Source: Carboxylicivirga caseinilyticus (GTDB lineage: Bacteria; Bacteroidota; Bacteroidia; Bacteroidales; Marinilabiliaceae). From it: a stretch of DNA of 64,000 bases. Of this stretch, positions 9,967 through 18,962 are shown one piece after another (position 1 is the stretch's first letter; each line of letters begins with the position of its first letter). A program made the position numbers and the translations under genes. The stretch covers positions 124,001 to 188,000 of the forward strand of contig JAFMVE010000003.1 of assembly GCA_025499705.1 (NCBI GenBank). The letters run 5' to 3'. Under the pieces are notes generated by a model, which was not told where the DNA came from, did no database searches, and saw nothing but the letters and a program-made list of their open reading frames with translations.

Positions 9967-10881
9967 ATGGTTAATAAGGAGTATGAAAAGTATTTTGGAT
10001 ATAGTATAGATGAAACGCCAACCATTGAAGATTGGATGATTAAATTATATCCTGATGCTGATGAACGAAATAGGGTGTGGAAAGAGATATTAAATGAAGT
10101 TAAATCTTTTGAGGTTTTTCGTGAAAATGTCATTGAATATGAGATTACTACAAAATATAATGGTAAGAAAAATGTTCGTGCACATTATACTTTAACCGAA
10201 GATGAAGTCATATGCACCTTGATTGATCAAACGGAAAGGCTTAAAAAAAGACAGGAAATAATTGAAAGTATTATTACAACAGAGAAGAAGGAGAAAGAAC
10301 GTATTGGTCGTGAGTTACATGATGGATTGGGGCCTTTATTGACAACTGCCAAAATCTATGTGCATAGTCTGAATGATGAGAAAGAAGTTAATGAGGAATA
10401 TCTTAGCAGACTTAATCAATTGCTGAATGATGCGTTACATGAGTTACGAATGCTTATTAATAATGAGAGCCCACATATATTGAAACAATACGGTTTAGAA
10501 AAGGCCATACAAACATTTTTGCAAAATATTAATAGTGTGTCTGGTATTAAAGTTCACTTGGAGTCTTCAGCTCTAGAATTTAATAAGGAAATAATTGAAT
10601 TTACACTGTATCGTGCTATTTTAGAGTTGATTAATAATACATTAAAATATAGCAAAGCCAGTCAAATTAGCATTAGTATCAAACAAATAGATGATAATGT
10701 TACTGTAACCTATTTGGATAATGGAATTGGTTTTGATTATTTTGAAGGAATAAAAAAGGGGAATGGTTTGAATAATATACACAATAGGATTGACAATGTT
10801 GGAGGCAAGGTTATCTTTGAAACAGAGCCAGGTAGGGGGGTGAAGGTTGTTATTCAAATGAATGTAAATAAAGATCTATGA
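9967..10881 (+). CDS. Histidine kinase, HisKA_3 (NarL-partner) type; soluble C-terminal part
   Basis: 304 codons in the same frame as the preceding membrane half, two codons after its TAA. Residues 1-90 are the rest of a PAS domain. A helical dimerisation and phosphoacceptor region follows with H-box ERIGRELHDGLGPLLT (predicted phospho-His118). The HATPase region includes ELINNTLKYS (N box) and DNGIGFD. The H-box type pairs with NarL/FixJ regulators, and such a regulator gene overlaps its end by 4 nt (ATGA). If translation reinitiates at the ATG at 9967, the product would be a soluble kinase lacking the membrane sensor. No convincing ribosome-binding site is visible before it. Confidence 0.85.
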   Translation: MVNKEYEKYFGYSIDETPTIEDWMIKLYPDADERNRVWKEILNEVKSFEVFRENVIEYEITTKYNGKKNVRAHYTLTEDEVICTLIDQTERLKKRQEIIESIITTEKKEKERIGRELHDGLGPLLTTAKIYVHSLNDEKEVNEEYLSRLNQLLNDALHELRMLINNESPHILKQYGLEKAIQTFLQNINSVSGIKVHLESSALEFNKEIIEFTLYRAILELINNTLKYSKASQISISIKQIDDNVTVTYLDNGIGFDYFEGIKKGNGLNNIHNRIDNVGGKVIFETEPGRGVKVVIQMNVNKDL

Positions 10882-11513
10882 TTCGGATATTACTGGTTGA
10901 TGATCACGCAATTGTAAGGGAAGGTATTAAGTTGATTGTTAATAAAATCAAAGATTTTATCATTGTTGGAGAATATTCTAATGGGTTGGAATGGATAAAT
11001 AATTTTGATGCCGTTAAATCTGATATCGTTTTATGCGATATTGATATGCCTCAGATGGATGGAATTCAAGCAACTAAACAGGCGTTAGCAATGGATCCTG
11101 ACCTGAAAATAATGATTCTTTCGATGCATATGGAAAGCGATTATTATTATGACGCTCTTTTAGCAGGTGTTAAAGGTTTTATTTTAAAACAGTCTTCTTC
11201 TACTGATTTAGAGAAAGGTATTCGTAGAGTTTTTAGTGGACAAACTTTTTTTTCTGAGGAACTGTTATACAAAGCCGTTATAGAGAATGAGGCTGATAGG
11301 AAAAAGAATAATAAAATTGAATTAAATGAAGATGATTTGATTTTGTTAACCAATATTTGTAAAGGATATTCGAATAAGCAATTGGCTGATGAATTGTGTG
11401 TTAGTATAAAAACCATTGAAAAGAATAAAAGTAAGCTAATGCGAAAAACTGACACTGTAAATAATGCAGGATTAATCGTTTGGGCAGTTAAAAGTAAGAT
11501 AGTAAAATTATAA
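10878..11513 (+). CDS. NarL/FixJ-family response regulator
   Basis: 211 residues. The receiver domain has acidic pocket Asp8/Asp9, phosphoacceptor Asp54 in VLCDIDMPQMDG, and Lys in FILKQSS near 107. A LuxR-type HTH at about residues 145-205 includes ICKGYSNKQLADELCVSIKTIE. It should be phosphorylated by the kinase encoded immediately upstream, whose stop overlaps its start by 4 nt. That overlap implies translational coupling, so the pair was selected as a unit even though the kinase gene now carries an internal stop. The DNA target is unknown; the adjacent receiver and chemoreceptor genes are candidates. Confidence 0.93.
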   Translation: MIRILLVDDHAIVREGIKLIVNKIKDFIIVGEYSNGLEWINNFDAVKSDIVLCDIDMPQMDGIQATKQALAMDPDLKIMILSMHMESDYYYDALLAGVKGFILKQSSSTDLEKGIRRVFSGQTFFSEELLYKAVIENEADRKKNNKIELNEDDLILLTNICKGYSNKQLADELCVSIKTIEKNKSKLMRKTDTVNNAGLIVWAVKSKIVKL

Positions 11514-11606
11514 CAATAGGGTTTACCCTATTTATTTTTAGGGGTATTCTTATATAGATTAGTGTTCTCTTCCAAACTATGCCATACTTCCATCGTTAAA
11601 TTCAAC

Positions 11607-12029
11607 ATGGAAGAGAATAAAAATTTTTCAGTAATTATAGCTGATGATAATCAAGATTTTATAATTGGTCTTAAAATCCTTTTGTCAAAATTTAAACACC
11701 TACAGATAATAGGTGAAGCTAATTGTGGTATTGACCTTTTAAAGCATCCTAAATTATTCTTGGCCGATATAGCAATTATTGACATCAATATGCCTGATTT
11801 GAATGGTATCGATGTTGGTAAACAAATAAATTTTATAAATCCAAGAATTAAGTTGGTTGCAGTATCTCTTTATGAGGAAGAGGTTTATTTACAAGACCTA
11901 ATTACTTCAGGTTTCAGAGGGTTCGTAAGTAAGGTTCATGTTGCGAATAAAATAGGCGATGTTTTAAATATAGTTAGTGATTCGCAATATGCATTTCCAC
12001 ATCAAATTAAACTAATGTCAGATAAATAA
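11607..12029 (+). CDS. Stand-alone response regulator receiver protein
   Basis: A single receiver domain of 140 residues with Asp13/Asp14, phosphoacceptor Asp59 (AIIDINMPDLNG) and Lys in FVSKVHV near residue 111. It has no output domain. Single-receiver proteins act as CheY-like messengers or phosphate sinks. I chose the ATG at 11607 (MEENKNF) over the upstream in-frame start at 11562 because the added residues do not look like receiver sequence. It lies between a NarL-type system and a chemoreceptor, which suggests it links the two. Confidence 0.85.
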   Translation: MEENKNFSVIIADDNQDFIIGLKILLSKFKHLQIIGEANCGIDLLKHPKLFLADIAIIDINMPDLNGIDVGKQINFINPRIKLVAVSLYEEEVYLQDLITSGFRGFVSKVHVANKIGDVLNIVSDSQYAFPHQIKLMSDK

Positions 12030-12056
12030 TCAGGAGATAATTAAATATTTGAAAAA

Positions 12057-13163
12057 ATGAATGAATTTATTAAACAAGGTATAATTGCCATTGCAACAAT
12101 CCCTGTTGCTTATTTACTTTTAAGAATAATATTTCGTAAATCAATAATGTTTACGTTTAGTTTCTACATAGTATTATTTATTCTATTTATAAGTTATACA
12201 TCCTATTTTAAACCTTTATTACAGGGTTGGCAATCCTTTATTGTTACGGTTATTAATATAACAATAGGATTTATTGTATTTAGTTATTTAAATAAATTGC
12301 TTCGTAAACCTTTGGATGAAGCTATCAAACAAGCAAATCATTTGGCAAATGGTGAAATCAATATTCATATTGAAAAAAGTGAATTGAAAAATGAGTTGGG
12401 TGTACTAACGAATTCACTATTTAATCTGAAATCTCAACTAATGACCATTATAACTGATACACACAAAAGTATTAGTAAATTTGAGGAATTGGCTAAACAG
12501 CTGAAAACTACATCTATTCATGTAACCAGTGGAATAAATGAGCAAGCATCTTCTTTAGAGGAACTTTCTTCAACAATGGAAGAAATGGCTAGTAATATAG
12601 CCAGTAACAATTTAAATTCTCAAAAAGCATCACAATATGCTTCAGAAACACAAGAGGAAGTTATTGCTGTGCACGATGCGTCCATGAAAAGTTTGACTGC
12701 AGTTTCTTCTATTGCTCAACAAATAAATATGATAACTGATATTGCTTTTCAAACAAATATATTATCACTAAACGCAGCAGTTGAGGCTGCAAATGCTGGT
12801 GCAAACGGAAAAGGCTTTTCGGTAGTTGCAGCAGAAGTTCGCAAACTGGCTGATAAAAGTAAAGAAGTAGCTGCATCAATCTCCAAAGAAGCTGAAAATA
12901 GTTTGCAACTTACACATTTTGTTGGTGATAGGTTTAAAGAGGTAGTGCCGAAAATAGAAAAATCAACTGAATCGATTCACGAGATATCATCTGCCGGTCT
13001 TCAACAAAATGCAGGAATTGAACAAATGAACGAAGCAATGCAGATTATATCACAAAAAGCTAACGGAGCAACTTTTATTGCAGATCAAATGATGAATAAT
13101 TCGACTGATATTGAAGATGAAGTTATAATTATAAAGAAAAATATCTCCTATTTCAAAGTTTGA
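12057..13163 (+). CDS. Chemoreceptor-like protein without a periplasmic sensor domain
   Basis: 368 residues. Three short hydrophobic segments (about residues 8-26, 31-50 and 58-78) are connected by tiny loops, leaving no room for a ligand-binding domain. A HAMP-like linker follows at about 79-135, then an MCP signalling domain with hairpin tip QTNILSLNAAVEAANAGANG at about 232-251. It could sense membrane state or receive its signal from a partner protein such as the adjacent receiver encoded 27 nt upstream. It lacks a C-terminal tethering pentapeptide. A rho-independent terminator follows. Confidence 0.88.
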   Translation: MNEFIKQGIIAIATIPVAYLLLRIIFRKSIMFTFSFYIVLFILFISYTSYFKPLLQGWQSFIVTVINITIGFIVFSYLNKLLRKPLDEAIKQANHLANGEINIHIEKSELKNELGVLTNSLFNLKSQLMTIITDTHKSISKFEELAKQLKTTSIHVTSGINEQASSLEELSSTMEEMASNIASNNLNSQKASQYASETQEEVIAVHDASMKSLTAVSSIAQQINMITDIAFQTNILSLNAAVEAANAGANGKGFSVVAAEVRKLADKSKEVAASISKEAENSLQLTHFVGDRFKEVVPKIEKSTESIHEISSAGLQQNAGIEQMNEAMQIISQKANGATFIADQMMNNSTDIEDEVIIIKKNISYFKV

Positions 13164-13190
13164 TTAATTGTTTTACAAGGAAATTAGTAT

Positions 13191-13230
13191 AAAGGTTAGT
13201 CTCGATCATTTTTGGGATTAACCTTTTTTG
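13191..13230 (+). terminator. Intrinsic terminator after the signalling cluster
   Basis: AAAGGTTA (13191-13198) pairs with TAACCTTT (13219-13226), and a TTTTTT tract follows. Confidence 0.65.
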
Positions 13231-13312
13231 TTTTTTACAATTTAGTAAGCTTTATTTCATGAATAGTTGATTCATATTGTGTAATTTGCATTGTTGTCAA
13301 TTACTGTTTATT

Positions 13313-14986
13313 ATGAAATATATTAATCTAATTATTGTATTTTCTTTTGCGTTATCGTCTGTTGTTGGTCAGGGAAAAGAAAATTTAGTTGAGACAGGTA
13401 CTTATCAAAAGACTGAATCTATTTTGCAGGCCAAAGGTTTTGTTTTTAACGATGCAAATAAGAATGGGGTAAAAGATAACAACGAGAAGGGAATTGGAGG
13501 TGTGTTGGTATCAAATGGAATTGATATTGTTAAAACCGATAAGAAAGGAAAATACGAGATACCTGTATCGGATGATGCGGTCATCTTTGTAATAAAACCT
13601 GCCGGATGGATGACACCATTGAATGAACATAATTTGCCCCAGTTTTATTACCTACGTAAAGAAAAGGGATCGCCTGATAATTATAAATATAAAGGAATAG
13701 CACCTACTGGAGAATTGCCCGATCAGATTAATTTTCCTTTATATCCGCATCAGGATTCTGACAATTTTAAAATACTTGTATTTGGCGATACGCAACCATA
13801 TAATTTGGAGCAGGTTGATTTTTTAGCTGAGGATATCATAACAGAACTGGTTGATAAAAATGATATTCTTTTTGGGATGACAATGGGTGATGTGGTCGGA
13901 GACAATCTGGATTTATATAAACCACTAAATGAAACCATCAATCAGATAGGTATTCCATGGTATAATGTAATGGGCAATCATGATGTGAATTATATGTCGC
14001 CCGATGATAAACAGTCCGATGATACTTTTAAAAGGGTTTACGGGCCTTCAACTTATGCTTTTGTTTATGGTAAAGTGCATTTCATCGTTTTAGATGATAT
14101 TCTTCATCACGAAGAAGTGGGTTCAACAAAGTATGAAGGTGGATTAAGACCAGAACAACTAACTTTTGTAAGTAATTATTTAAAAGAAGTTCCCAAAGAA
14201 GATCTGGTAGTGCTTAATATGCATATTCCATTTGATTTACAGGGAAGAAGTTTTCGCTCTGCCGATCAGGATCAATTATTTGATTTATTAAAAGATTTTC
14301 CAAACACTCTTTCAATTTCGGGTCACACTCATTTATTAAACAATTATTATTTTAATACAACTAATAGTAGCTGGCAACAAAATATGCCTCATCACCATTT
14401 TAATGCTGGCGCAACCTGTGGAAGCTGGTGGTGCGGATTACGTAACGAAAATGATGTGCCACATACAATGATGAGGGATGGAGTGCCCAACGGTTATGCT
14501 TTTGTCAATTTCAATGGAACGGATTATGTAATTGACTGGAAAGTCGCCGGAAGTGCTGAAGATCATCAAATGAACATATATGTACCACGAGGTGTAGTCG
14601 CACATTCATCAGATACAACATTACTAACCGTCAATTTCTTTAATGGTTGTGAACAGTCGCAATTGAGGTTTCGGATTAAAGGACAAACAAACTGGAAGGA
14701 GATGAGGAGTGTTGAAAAATTTGATCCTTATTACGAAAAGATAGCACAACGTTGGGTAAATTTTAAAAAGATTAATCTGGATAAAGTATGGTTGGCAGAT
14801 TCAACACTGACTGTTCATGATTTTCCGGGATCTCCATTGATTGGGCCAGCTAATACGACTCATATTTGGGAGGCAAATATAGGAACTGATTTTGATGCAG
14901 GAAGGTATATTATTGAAGTAGAAGCAAAAGATCGATATGGAAGAATGTTTAAGGCATATCAATCATTACGTATTGAAGATAAATAG
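13313..14986 (+). CDS. Secreted calcineurin-like metallophosphoesterase
   Basis: About 557 residues with a signal peptide (MKYINLIIVFSFALSSVVGQ). A ~75-residue N-terminal domain contains a Ca-binding-like DANKNGVKDNNEKG loop. The metallophosphoesterase core has the motif series FGDTQ, GDVVGDN, GNHD, MHIPF and SGHTH. A C-terminal beta domain follows from about residue 415. This three-part layout (MetallophosN, core, MetallophosC) is frequent in Bacteroidota and likely hydrolyses extracellular or periplasmic phosphoesters. The substrate is unknown. I preferred the ATG at 13313 because it starts the signal peptide; the ORF extends upstream to 13277. Confidence 0.88.
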   Translation: MKYINLIIVFSFALSSVVGQGKENLVETGTYQKTESILQAKGFVFNDANKNGVKDNNEKGIGGVLVSNGIDIVKTDKKGKYEIPVSDDAVIFVIKPAGWMTPLNEHNLPQFYYLRKEKGSPDNYKYKGIAPTGELPDQINFPLYPHQDSDNFKILVFGDTQPYNLEQVDFLAEDIITELVDKNDILFGMTMGDVVGDNLDLYKPLNETINQIGIPWYNVMGNHDVNYMSPDDKQSDDTFKRVYGPSTYAFVYGKVHFIVLDDILHHEEVGSTKYEGGLRPEQLTFVSNYLKEVPKEDLVVLNMHIPFDLQGRSFRSADQDQLFDLLKDFPNTLSISGHTHLLNNYYFNTTNSSWQQNMPHHHFNAGATCGSWWCGLRNENDVPHTMMRDGVPNGYAFVNFNGTDYVIDWKVAGSAEDHQMNIYVPRGVVAHSSDTTLLTVNFFNGCEQSQLRFRIKGQTNWKEMRSVEKFDPYYEKIAQRWVNFKKINLDKVWLADSTLTVHDFPGSPLIGPANTTHIWEANIGTDFDAGRYIIEVEAKDRYGRMFKAYQSLRIEDK

Positions 14987-15010
14987 TATTCGAATGTTGT
15001 TATTAATGTT

Positions 15011-16435
15011 TTAGTTATCATTTGCTGCGACGGGAAGTTCCAGTGTAACTGTTGTTCCTTGTCCTGGTTCGCTTTCGAATCGTATTGAACCATTTGATCT
15101 TTTTACTAAATCACGGCACAATGCGAGGCCCAGTCCGGTACCTTTTTCATTTTTGGTACCCGGTTGAGATTCAACAATAATTGAATTTGAAATTTTATCT
15201 AATGTATCTTTCTTTATTCCTGAACCATAATCTTTTATTGACAATACTATCTTTTGATTTTTAATCAAAGTACTTATTTGAATTTCACCTTTAGGCTCTG
15301 AAAATTTAATAGCATTTGAAAGAATATTTCTTGTAATGGCCATGAAAGCATCTTTGTCAACAAATACAAGCTCGTCACTTTTTAGTTGAGTCTTTATTTT
15401 TATTTGCTTCTGTTCTGATGAAGGAAATACTTCAGAAAAAGCTTCCTGAATGAGTGTGTTGATTGAATAAGGTGAAGGATTTAATACTAAAGAGTTAGTC
15501 TGAGTTATTGACCAATGTAACAGATTCTCAAGAAGTTTATAGGTAGACTCAGATGCCAAGTGAATTTGTTTATGAAATTCTATCAAATCATCTTCCGTCA
15601 AGAACTTGCTATCTTCAACCAGAACTTTTGATAGTCCAATTAACACCGAAAAAGGTTGACGCAGATCATGTGCGATGATCGAGAATAGTTTATCCTTAGT
15701 CGCATTAGACACGGTTAACTCTGATAAAGCCTCTTTCTTAGCTTTATTTAAAGTAATAAGTTCGGAATTTTGATTTACAACTTCTTTATAAAGGTTATCG
15801 GTGCGGCTTTTTTCTTCAGCCAGTTTGGTTTTGTAGTAAAATTCTTTAAACCTCGCTTTTTCACTAAGAATACTAACAGCGATAACTCCGATATATATTA
15901 CCAATGGGTTGATGAATTCAACAGGTTTGGCAGAGTATAGAGGTATACCGTAAACTAAAGCCAAAACGGATATGGTTAATGGTATTAAATAAACCAAAAT
16001 TATGGAAAGAAAGCCTTTTATAAAGAAATATGAACCAACATTTAGCATTATGAAAGCTGTAATACCTGGATTTATTAGGTTATGCTTAATGGTGATGGAA
16101 ATAATTCCTAATCCCATAAATAGCATACTTAATACATAGAGGTTATTACTAATAACAACAAGTTTTCTTTTTTGCTTAAGTGGTGAATATTGAATAACTA
16201 TTAAGAAGATAATCATTACTATCGCAGGAATGCGTGTGTAAGTTAATTCCGGTATTTTACGAAGGTAATGATCGGTAAAGCAATAAGTTATAAATACTGT
16301 TAGCATAAAAGGCAGCAATACCTTATAATACTTAAGTATTAGTTGAGGAAGAAACTGATAATATTTTTCCAGAATAATCTTATCAGTTTCTTTATCAGAA
16401 AGATAAAATCTTCTGGCAAGACGTTTTAATACCAT
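15011..16435 (-). CDS. Orphan membrane sensor histidine kinase (HisKA type)
   Basis: 474 residues. Six hydrophobic segments fall within residues 35-192. A coiled coil spans about 195-245. HisKA has the H-box IIAHDLRQPFSVLIGLSKVL (predicted phospho-His256), and HATPase_c has an N box (AITRNILSNAIKF), G1 (IKDYGSGI) and G2 (GTGLGLALC). There is no receiver domain and no response regulator gene next to it, so its partner lies elsewhere. It converges with the metallophosphoesterase gene with only 24 bp between them. An upstream promoter-like element lies at 16485-16516. Confidence 0.9.
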   Translation of the reverse strand: MVLKRLARRFYLSDKETDKIILEKYYQFLPQLILKYYKVLLPFMLTVFITYCFTDHYLRKIPELTYTRIPAIVMIIFLIVIQYSPLKQKRKLVVISNNLYVLSMLFMGLGIISITIKHNLINPGITAFIMLNVGSYFFIKGFLSIILVYLIPLTISVLALVYGIPLYSAKPVEFINPLVIYIGVIAVSILSEKARFKEFYYKTKLAEEKSRTDNLYKEVVNQNSELITLNKAKKEALSELTVSNATKDKLFSIIAHDLRQPFSVLIGLSKVLVEDSKFLTEDDLIEFHKQIHLASESTYKLLENLLHWSITQTNSLVLNPSPYSINTLIQEAFSEVFPSSEQKQIKIKTQLKSDELVFVDKDAFMAITRNILSNAIKFSEPKGEIQISTLIKNQKIVLSIKDYGSGIKKDTLDKISNSIIVESQPGTKNEKGTGLGLALCRDLVKRSNGSIRFESEPGQGTTVTLELPVAANDN

Positions 16436-16484
16436 TTAAATATAATTCGATTTGAAACTGCGGCGTTGGGATGTCTTGTGGCAT

Positions 16485-16516
16485 CAAAATTATAAAAAAA
16501 TCAAATGGTATTTAAA
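16485..16516 (-). promoter_or_regulatory. Promoter candidate for the orphan histidine kinase
   Basis: Minus strand: TTTA (16513-16516), a 20-nt spacer, then TAATTTTG (16485-16492). The -7 match is perfect and the -33 element has 3 of 4 bases. Confidence 0.38.
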
Positions 16517-16576
16517 TTTATGGACTTTACTTTAAATTGTTTTGATTAATAAAGGTTTTACGTCGATTTTATGAGG

Positions 16577-17767
16577 CTATTCTTTTTTTACGAGTGATAT
16601 TTTTGAGTTTTTAAGATTAGAAAAATCAATTGGAGCTTGGTATAATGCATGATGCAGCTCATTCAACATTTCACGCAATGGAAAATTGTCAGGAACTTTG
16701 GAGAAATCAATCTTATCGATGGCATCGGGGGTTGCATATACACCAGGTACCCAATGGTTAGGAGTCTTCAATTCTTTATAGCGATATTTTGCAAAGGCAA
16801 GCAAATCGTAACATTTCCATAGTTTACGCCAATGAAGAAGTAATGGAATGTCCAGTTCCGATGGATCCTCTTCCAGTTGGTAAGCGTCAAAAGATGCATA
16901 AGGATCATCGTTTATCATTTGATCAAGGTTGAATTTAATCTTCTGATCAGATTCTTTTAAAGGAACATGGGTTGGGAAGATTCCTTTCATTTCTTCAAAA
17001 TGGGCTAATTCAGTCATCCCAAACGATAAAGTGTGAATGGCAGGATTACTCAAACAGAATCGGGCATTCCATTGAATAGGTGTAGTGTTGGGAATTGCTT
17101 TTTTTATTTTTTCAGGAGCCTTGTATAACTGACCACCTTTGTCGTTGGGAGAAATAATAAAAACACCCATATCTTTTTGCTGAGCTAGTTTTACTGCAGC
17201 CTCATTACGTTGATAGAAATAGTAATAGTGAAGATTAACAAATTCGAAATATTCAGTATTAATGGCATTTAGAATCGTTTGTAGAGGAGCATGAGTACTA
17301 AATCCAACATGTTTAATGATGCCCTCTTCTTTCATTTTAAGTAGCTCTTCAACCGGCCCACCTGATTTGCATGCAGATTTCAACAAATCGTCAGTGTTAA
17401 TACCATGCCATGCGTAAAAATCAAAATAATCTGTTTTCAGCGTTTTTAGTTGTTCTTCAACCAGGCGTCGTGTTTCTTCTGCAGTATTCGGATTTCCTTT
17501 TGTCATCAGGTAATAAGAAGAGCGATCAATTTTTAGTTCATCGTTCAATGACCGACCAAAAGCAGTTTCACTTTTGATATAACCGTACGCTGTTTCAAAA
17601 TGATTGATGCCACTTTTAATGGCTTGATCTACTAATTGATTACAATGATCCTGTGTATCAGTTGGAATTTCTTGTCTGGGGTTATCCCAAACATGCTTAA
17701 AACGCATTCCACCCAATGTAATCACACTAATATTCTTATTTGTTTTCCCGAATCTTCTGTATTCCAT
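16577..17767 (-). CDS. Aldo/keto reductase family oxidoreductase
   Basis: 396 residues with the aldo/keto reductase TIM-barrel signatures. The N-terminal YRRFGKTNKNISVITLGGM strand is followed by the INHFETAYGY motif with the catalytic Tyr, the conserved Lys in LMTKG and the HGIN segment. It is longer than the ~330-residue norm. Its C-terminal ~70 residues are rich in aromatic and charged residues (HWRKLWKCYDLLAFAKYRYK), lack a clear ferredoxin-type cysteine cluster, and have no clear role. It likely uses NADPH to reduce a carbonyl; the substrate is unknown. It is transcribed divergently from panE. Confidence 0.87.
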   Translation of the reverse strand: MEYRRFGKTNKNISVITLGGMRFKHVWDNPRQEIPTDTQDHCNQLVDQAIKSGINHFETAYGYIKSETAFGRSLNDELKIDRSSYYLMTKGNPNTAEETRRLVEEQLKTLKTDYFDFYAWHGINTDDLLKSACKSGGPVEELLKMKEEGIIKHVGFSTHAPLQTILNAINTEYFEFVNLHYYYFYQRNEAAVKLAQQKDMGVFIISPNDKGGQLYKAPEKIKKAIPNTTPIQWNARFCLSNPAIHTLSFGMTELAHFEEMKGIFPTHVPLKESDQKIKFNLDQMINDDPYASFDAYQLEEDPSELDIPLLLHWRKLWKCYDLLAFAKYRYKELKTPNHWVPGVYATPDAIDKIDFSKVPDNFPLREMLNELHHALYQAPIDFSNLKNSKISLVKKE

Positions 17768-17792
17768 TCCTTCTTACCTGATTTTTGTGATG

Positions 17793-17800
17793 CAAAAGTA
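17793..17800 (-). promoter_or_regulatory. -7 element upstream of the aldo/keto reductase
   Basis: TACTTTTG on the minus strand, an exact TAnnTTTG match 26 nt before the ATG. I see no good -33 element at the usual distance. Confidence 0.33.
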
Positions 17801-17849
17801 CTTGAAACATCAACAAAACTGAAATATGAAGGTTCATATGTGTTATTTA

Positions 17850-17882
17850 TTTGTGTTTATAAAAATCACTCTGTTATTTTTG
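17850..17882 (+). promoter_or_regulatory. Bacteroidota-type promoter for panE
   Basis: TTTG (17850-17853), a 21-nt spacer and TATTTTTG (17875-17882). Both boxes are exact and lie 28 nt before the ATG. Confidence 0.5.
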
Positions 17883-17910
17883 TTAAAGTAAACTAACATC
17901 GACATTTATC

Positions 17911-18849
17911 ATGCATATAGCTATAATAGGAACCGGAGGAGTTGGAGGATATTTTGGGGCTAAATTGGCACAGGCTGGTAATAAGGTAACATTTGTGGCC
18001 AGGGGAGAACATCTTAAAGCGATTCAGGATAATGGACTGATCGTAAGAAGTATTGATGGCGATTTTCGAGTGGAAGATATTAAGGCAACTGATAAGATTC
18101 TGGATATTAAAAATCCTGATTTAATTATTACAGCTGTTAAAGCATGGCAGATAAAGGAAGTTCGTGAGGATATCAATAAAATTATTCATTCTGATACAAT
18201 GATCTTACCGCTGCAAAATGGAGTTTTAGCTGCTGAAGAATTATGTGAGGTGATTAATCCTTCCCATGTGTTAAATGGACTTTGTCGCATTATTAGTAAG
18301 ATTGAGGCTCCCGGTGTCATTAATCATTTTGGAGTCAGGCCTGAAATTGTTTTTGGTGAGATGGATAAACCTGATAGCAAACGAATGAAAGGCCTTTCTG
18401 AATCGTTTGATAAGGCAGGTATTAATTATAAAGCCTCAAGAGATATTGAGGCCGATGTCTGGAAGAAATTCATTTCTATTTGTGTAAGTGCGCTGCTTGC
18501 AGTAACTAAAACAACCTATGGTGAGATGTGTGAATTAAAAGAAACACGTCAGATGATGATTAATTTGCTAAATGAGGTTTATGATTTATCACAAAAGAAG
18601 GGTGTAAATATTAAACCTGATTTTATTGATAAAACGGTATCCTTTATTGATTCCTTTCCATATAAATCAACTTCTTCTTTAACCAGGGATGTATGGGAAG
18701 GCAAACCATCTGAAATTGAATATCAAAACGGAACTGTTGTGAAACTTGCTCAGAAATATGGAATTGATGTTCCGGTTAACCGTTTTGTTTATAACTGTAT
18801 ATTGCCAATGGAGTTAAAAGCCAGAGGACTAGGTTTGAATGGGAGATGA
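17911..18849 (+). CDS. panE: 2-dehydropantoate 2-reductase (ketopantoate reductase)
   Basis: 312 residues, the usual size for PanE/ApbA. The N-terminal Rossmann NADP site is IGTGGVGGYFGAKLAQAG at residues 5-22. LPLQNGV lies near 96-102. The helical C-terminal domain includes DVWKKFISICVSALLAV, whose Lys matches the family's catalytic lysine. It makes pantoate for coenzyme A synthesis. No other pantothenate genes are nearby. ApbA-family paralogues with other 2-oxoacid substrates exist, so the exact substrate is probable rather than certain. Confidence 0.85.
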   Translation: MHIAIIGTGGVGGYFGAKLAQAGNKVTFVARGEHLKAIQDNGLIVRSIDGDFRVEDIKATDKILDIKNPDLIITAVKAWQIKEVREDINKIIHSDTMILPLQNGVLAAEELCEVINPSHVLNGLCRIISKIEAPGVINHFGVRPEIVFGEMDKPDSKRMKGLSESFDKAGINYKASRDIEADVWKKFISICVSALLAVTKTTYGEMCELKETRQMMINLLNEVYDLSQKKGVNIKPDFIDKTVSFIDSFPYKSTSSLTRDVWEGKPSEIEYQNGTVVKLAQKYGIDVPVNRFVYNCILPMELKARGLGLNGR

Positions 18850-18962
18850 ATGTTTGAAATAAGGTAGAATATGAACAATTTTCCATGTTTAAAAATGGAT
18901 TGACAACTAAAGATTTTGGGAAATAGGTAAGTTTATAACTAATCTAAGCTAACAAATTTCCA

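Noticed and set aside
16428-16512. Inverted repeat AATACCATTT / AAATGGTATT that could hide the start codon of the orphan histidine kinase
   Set aside because: The likely promoter at 16485-16516 would start transcription after the distal arm, so the two arms would not be in one RNA. A 10-bp AT-rich repeat is also easy by chance.
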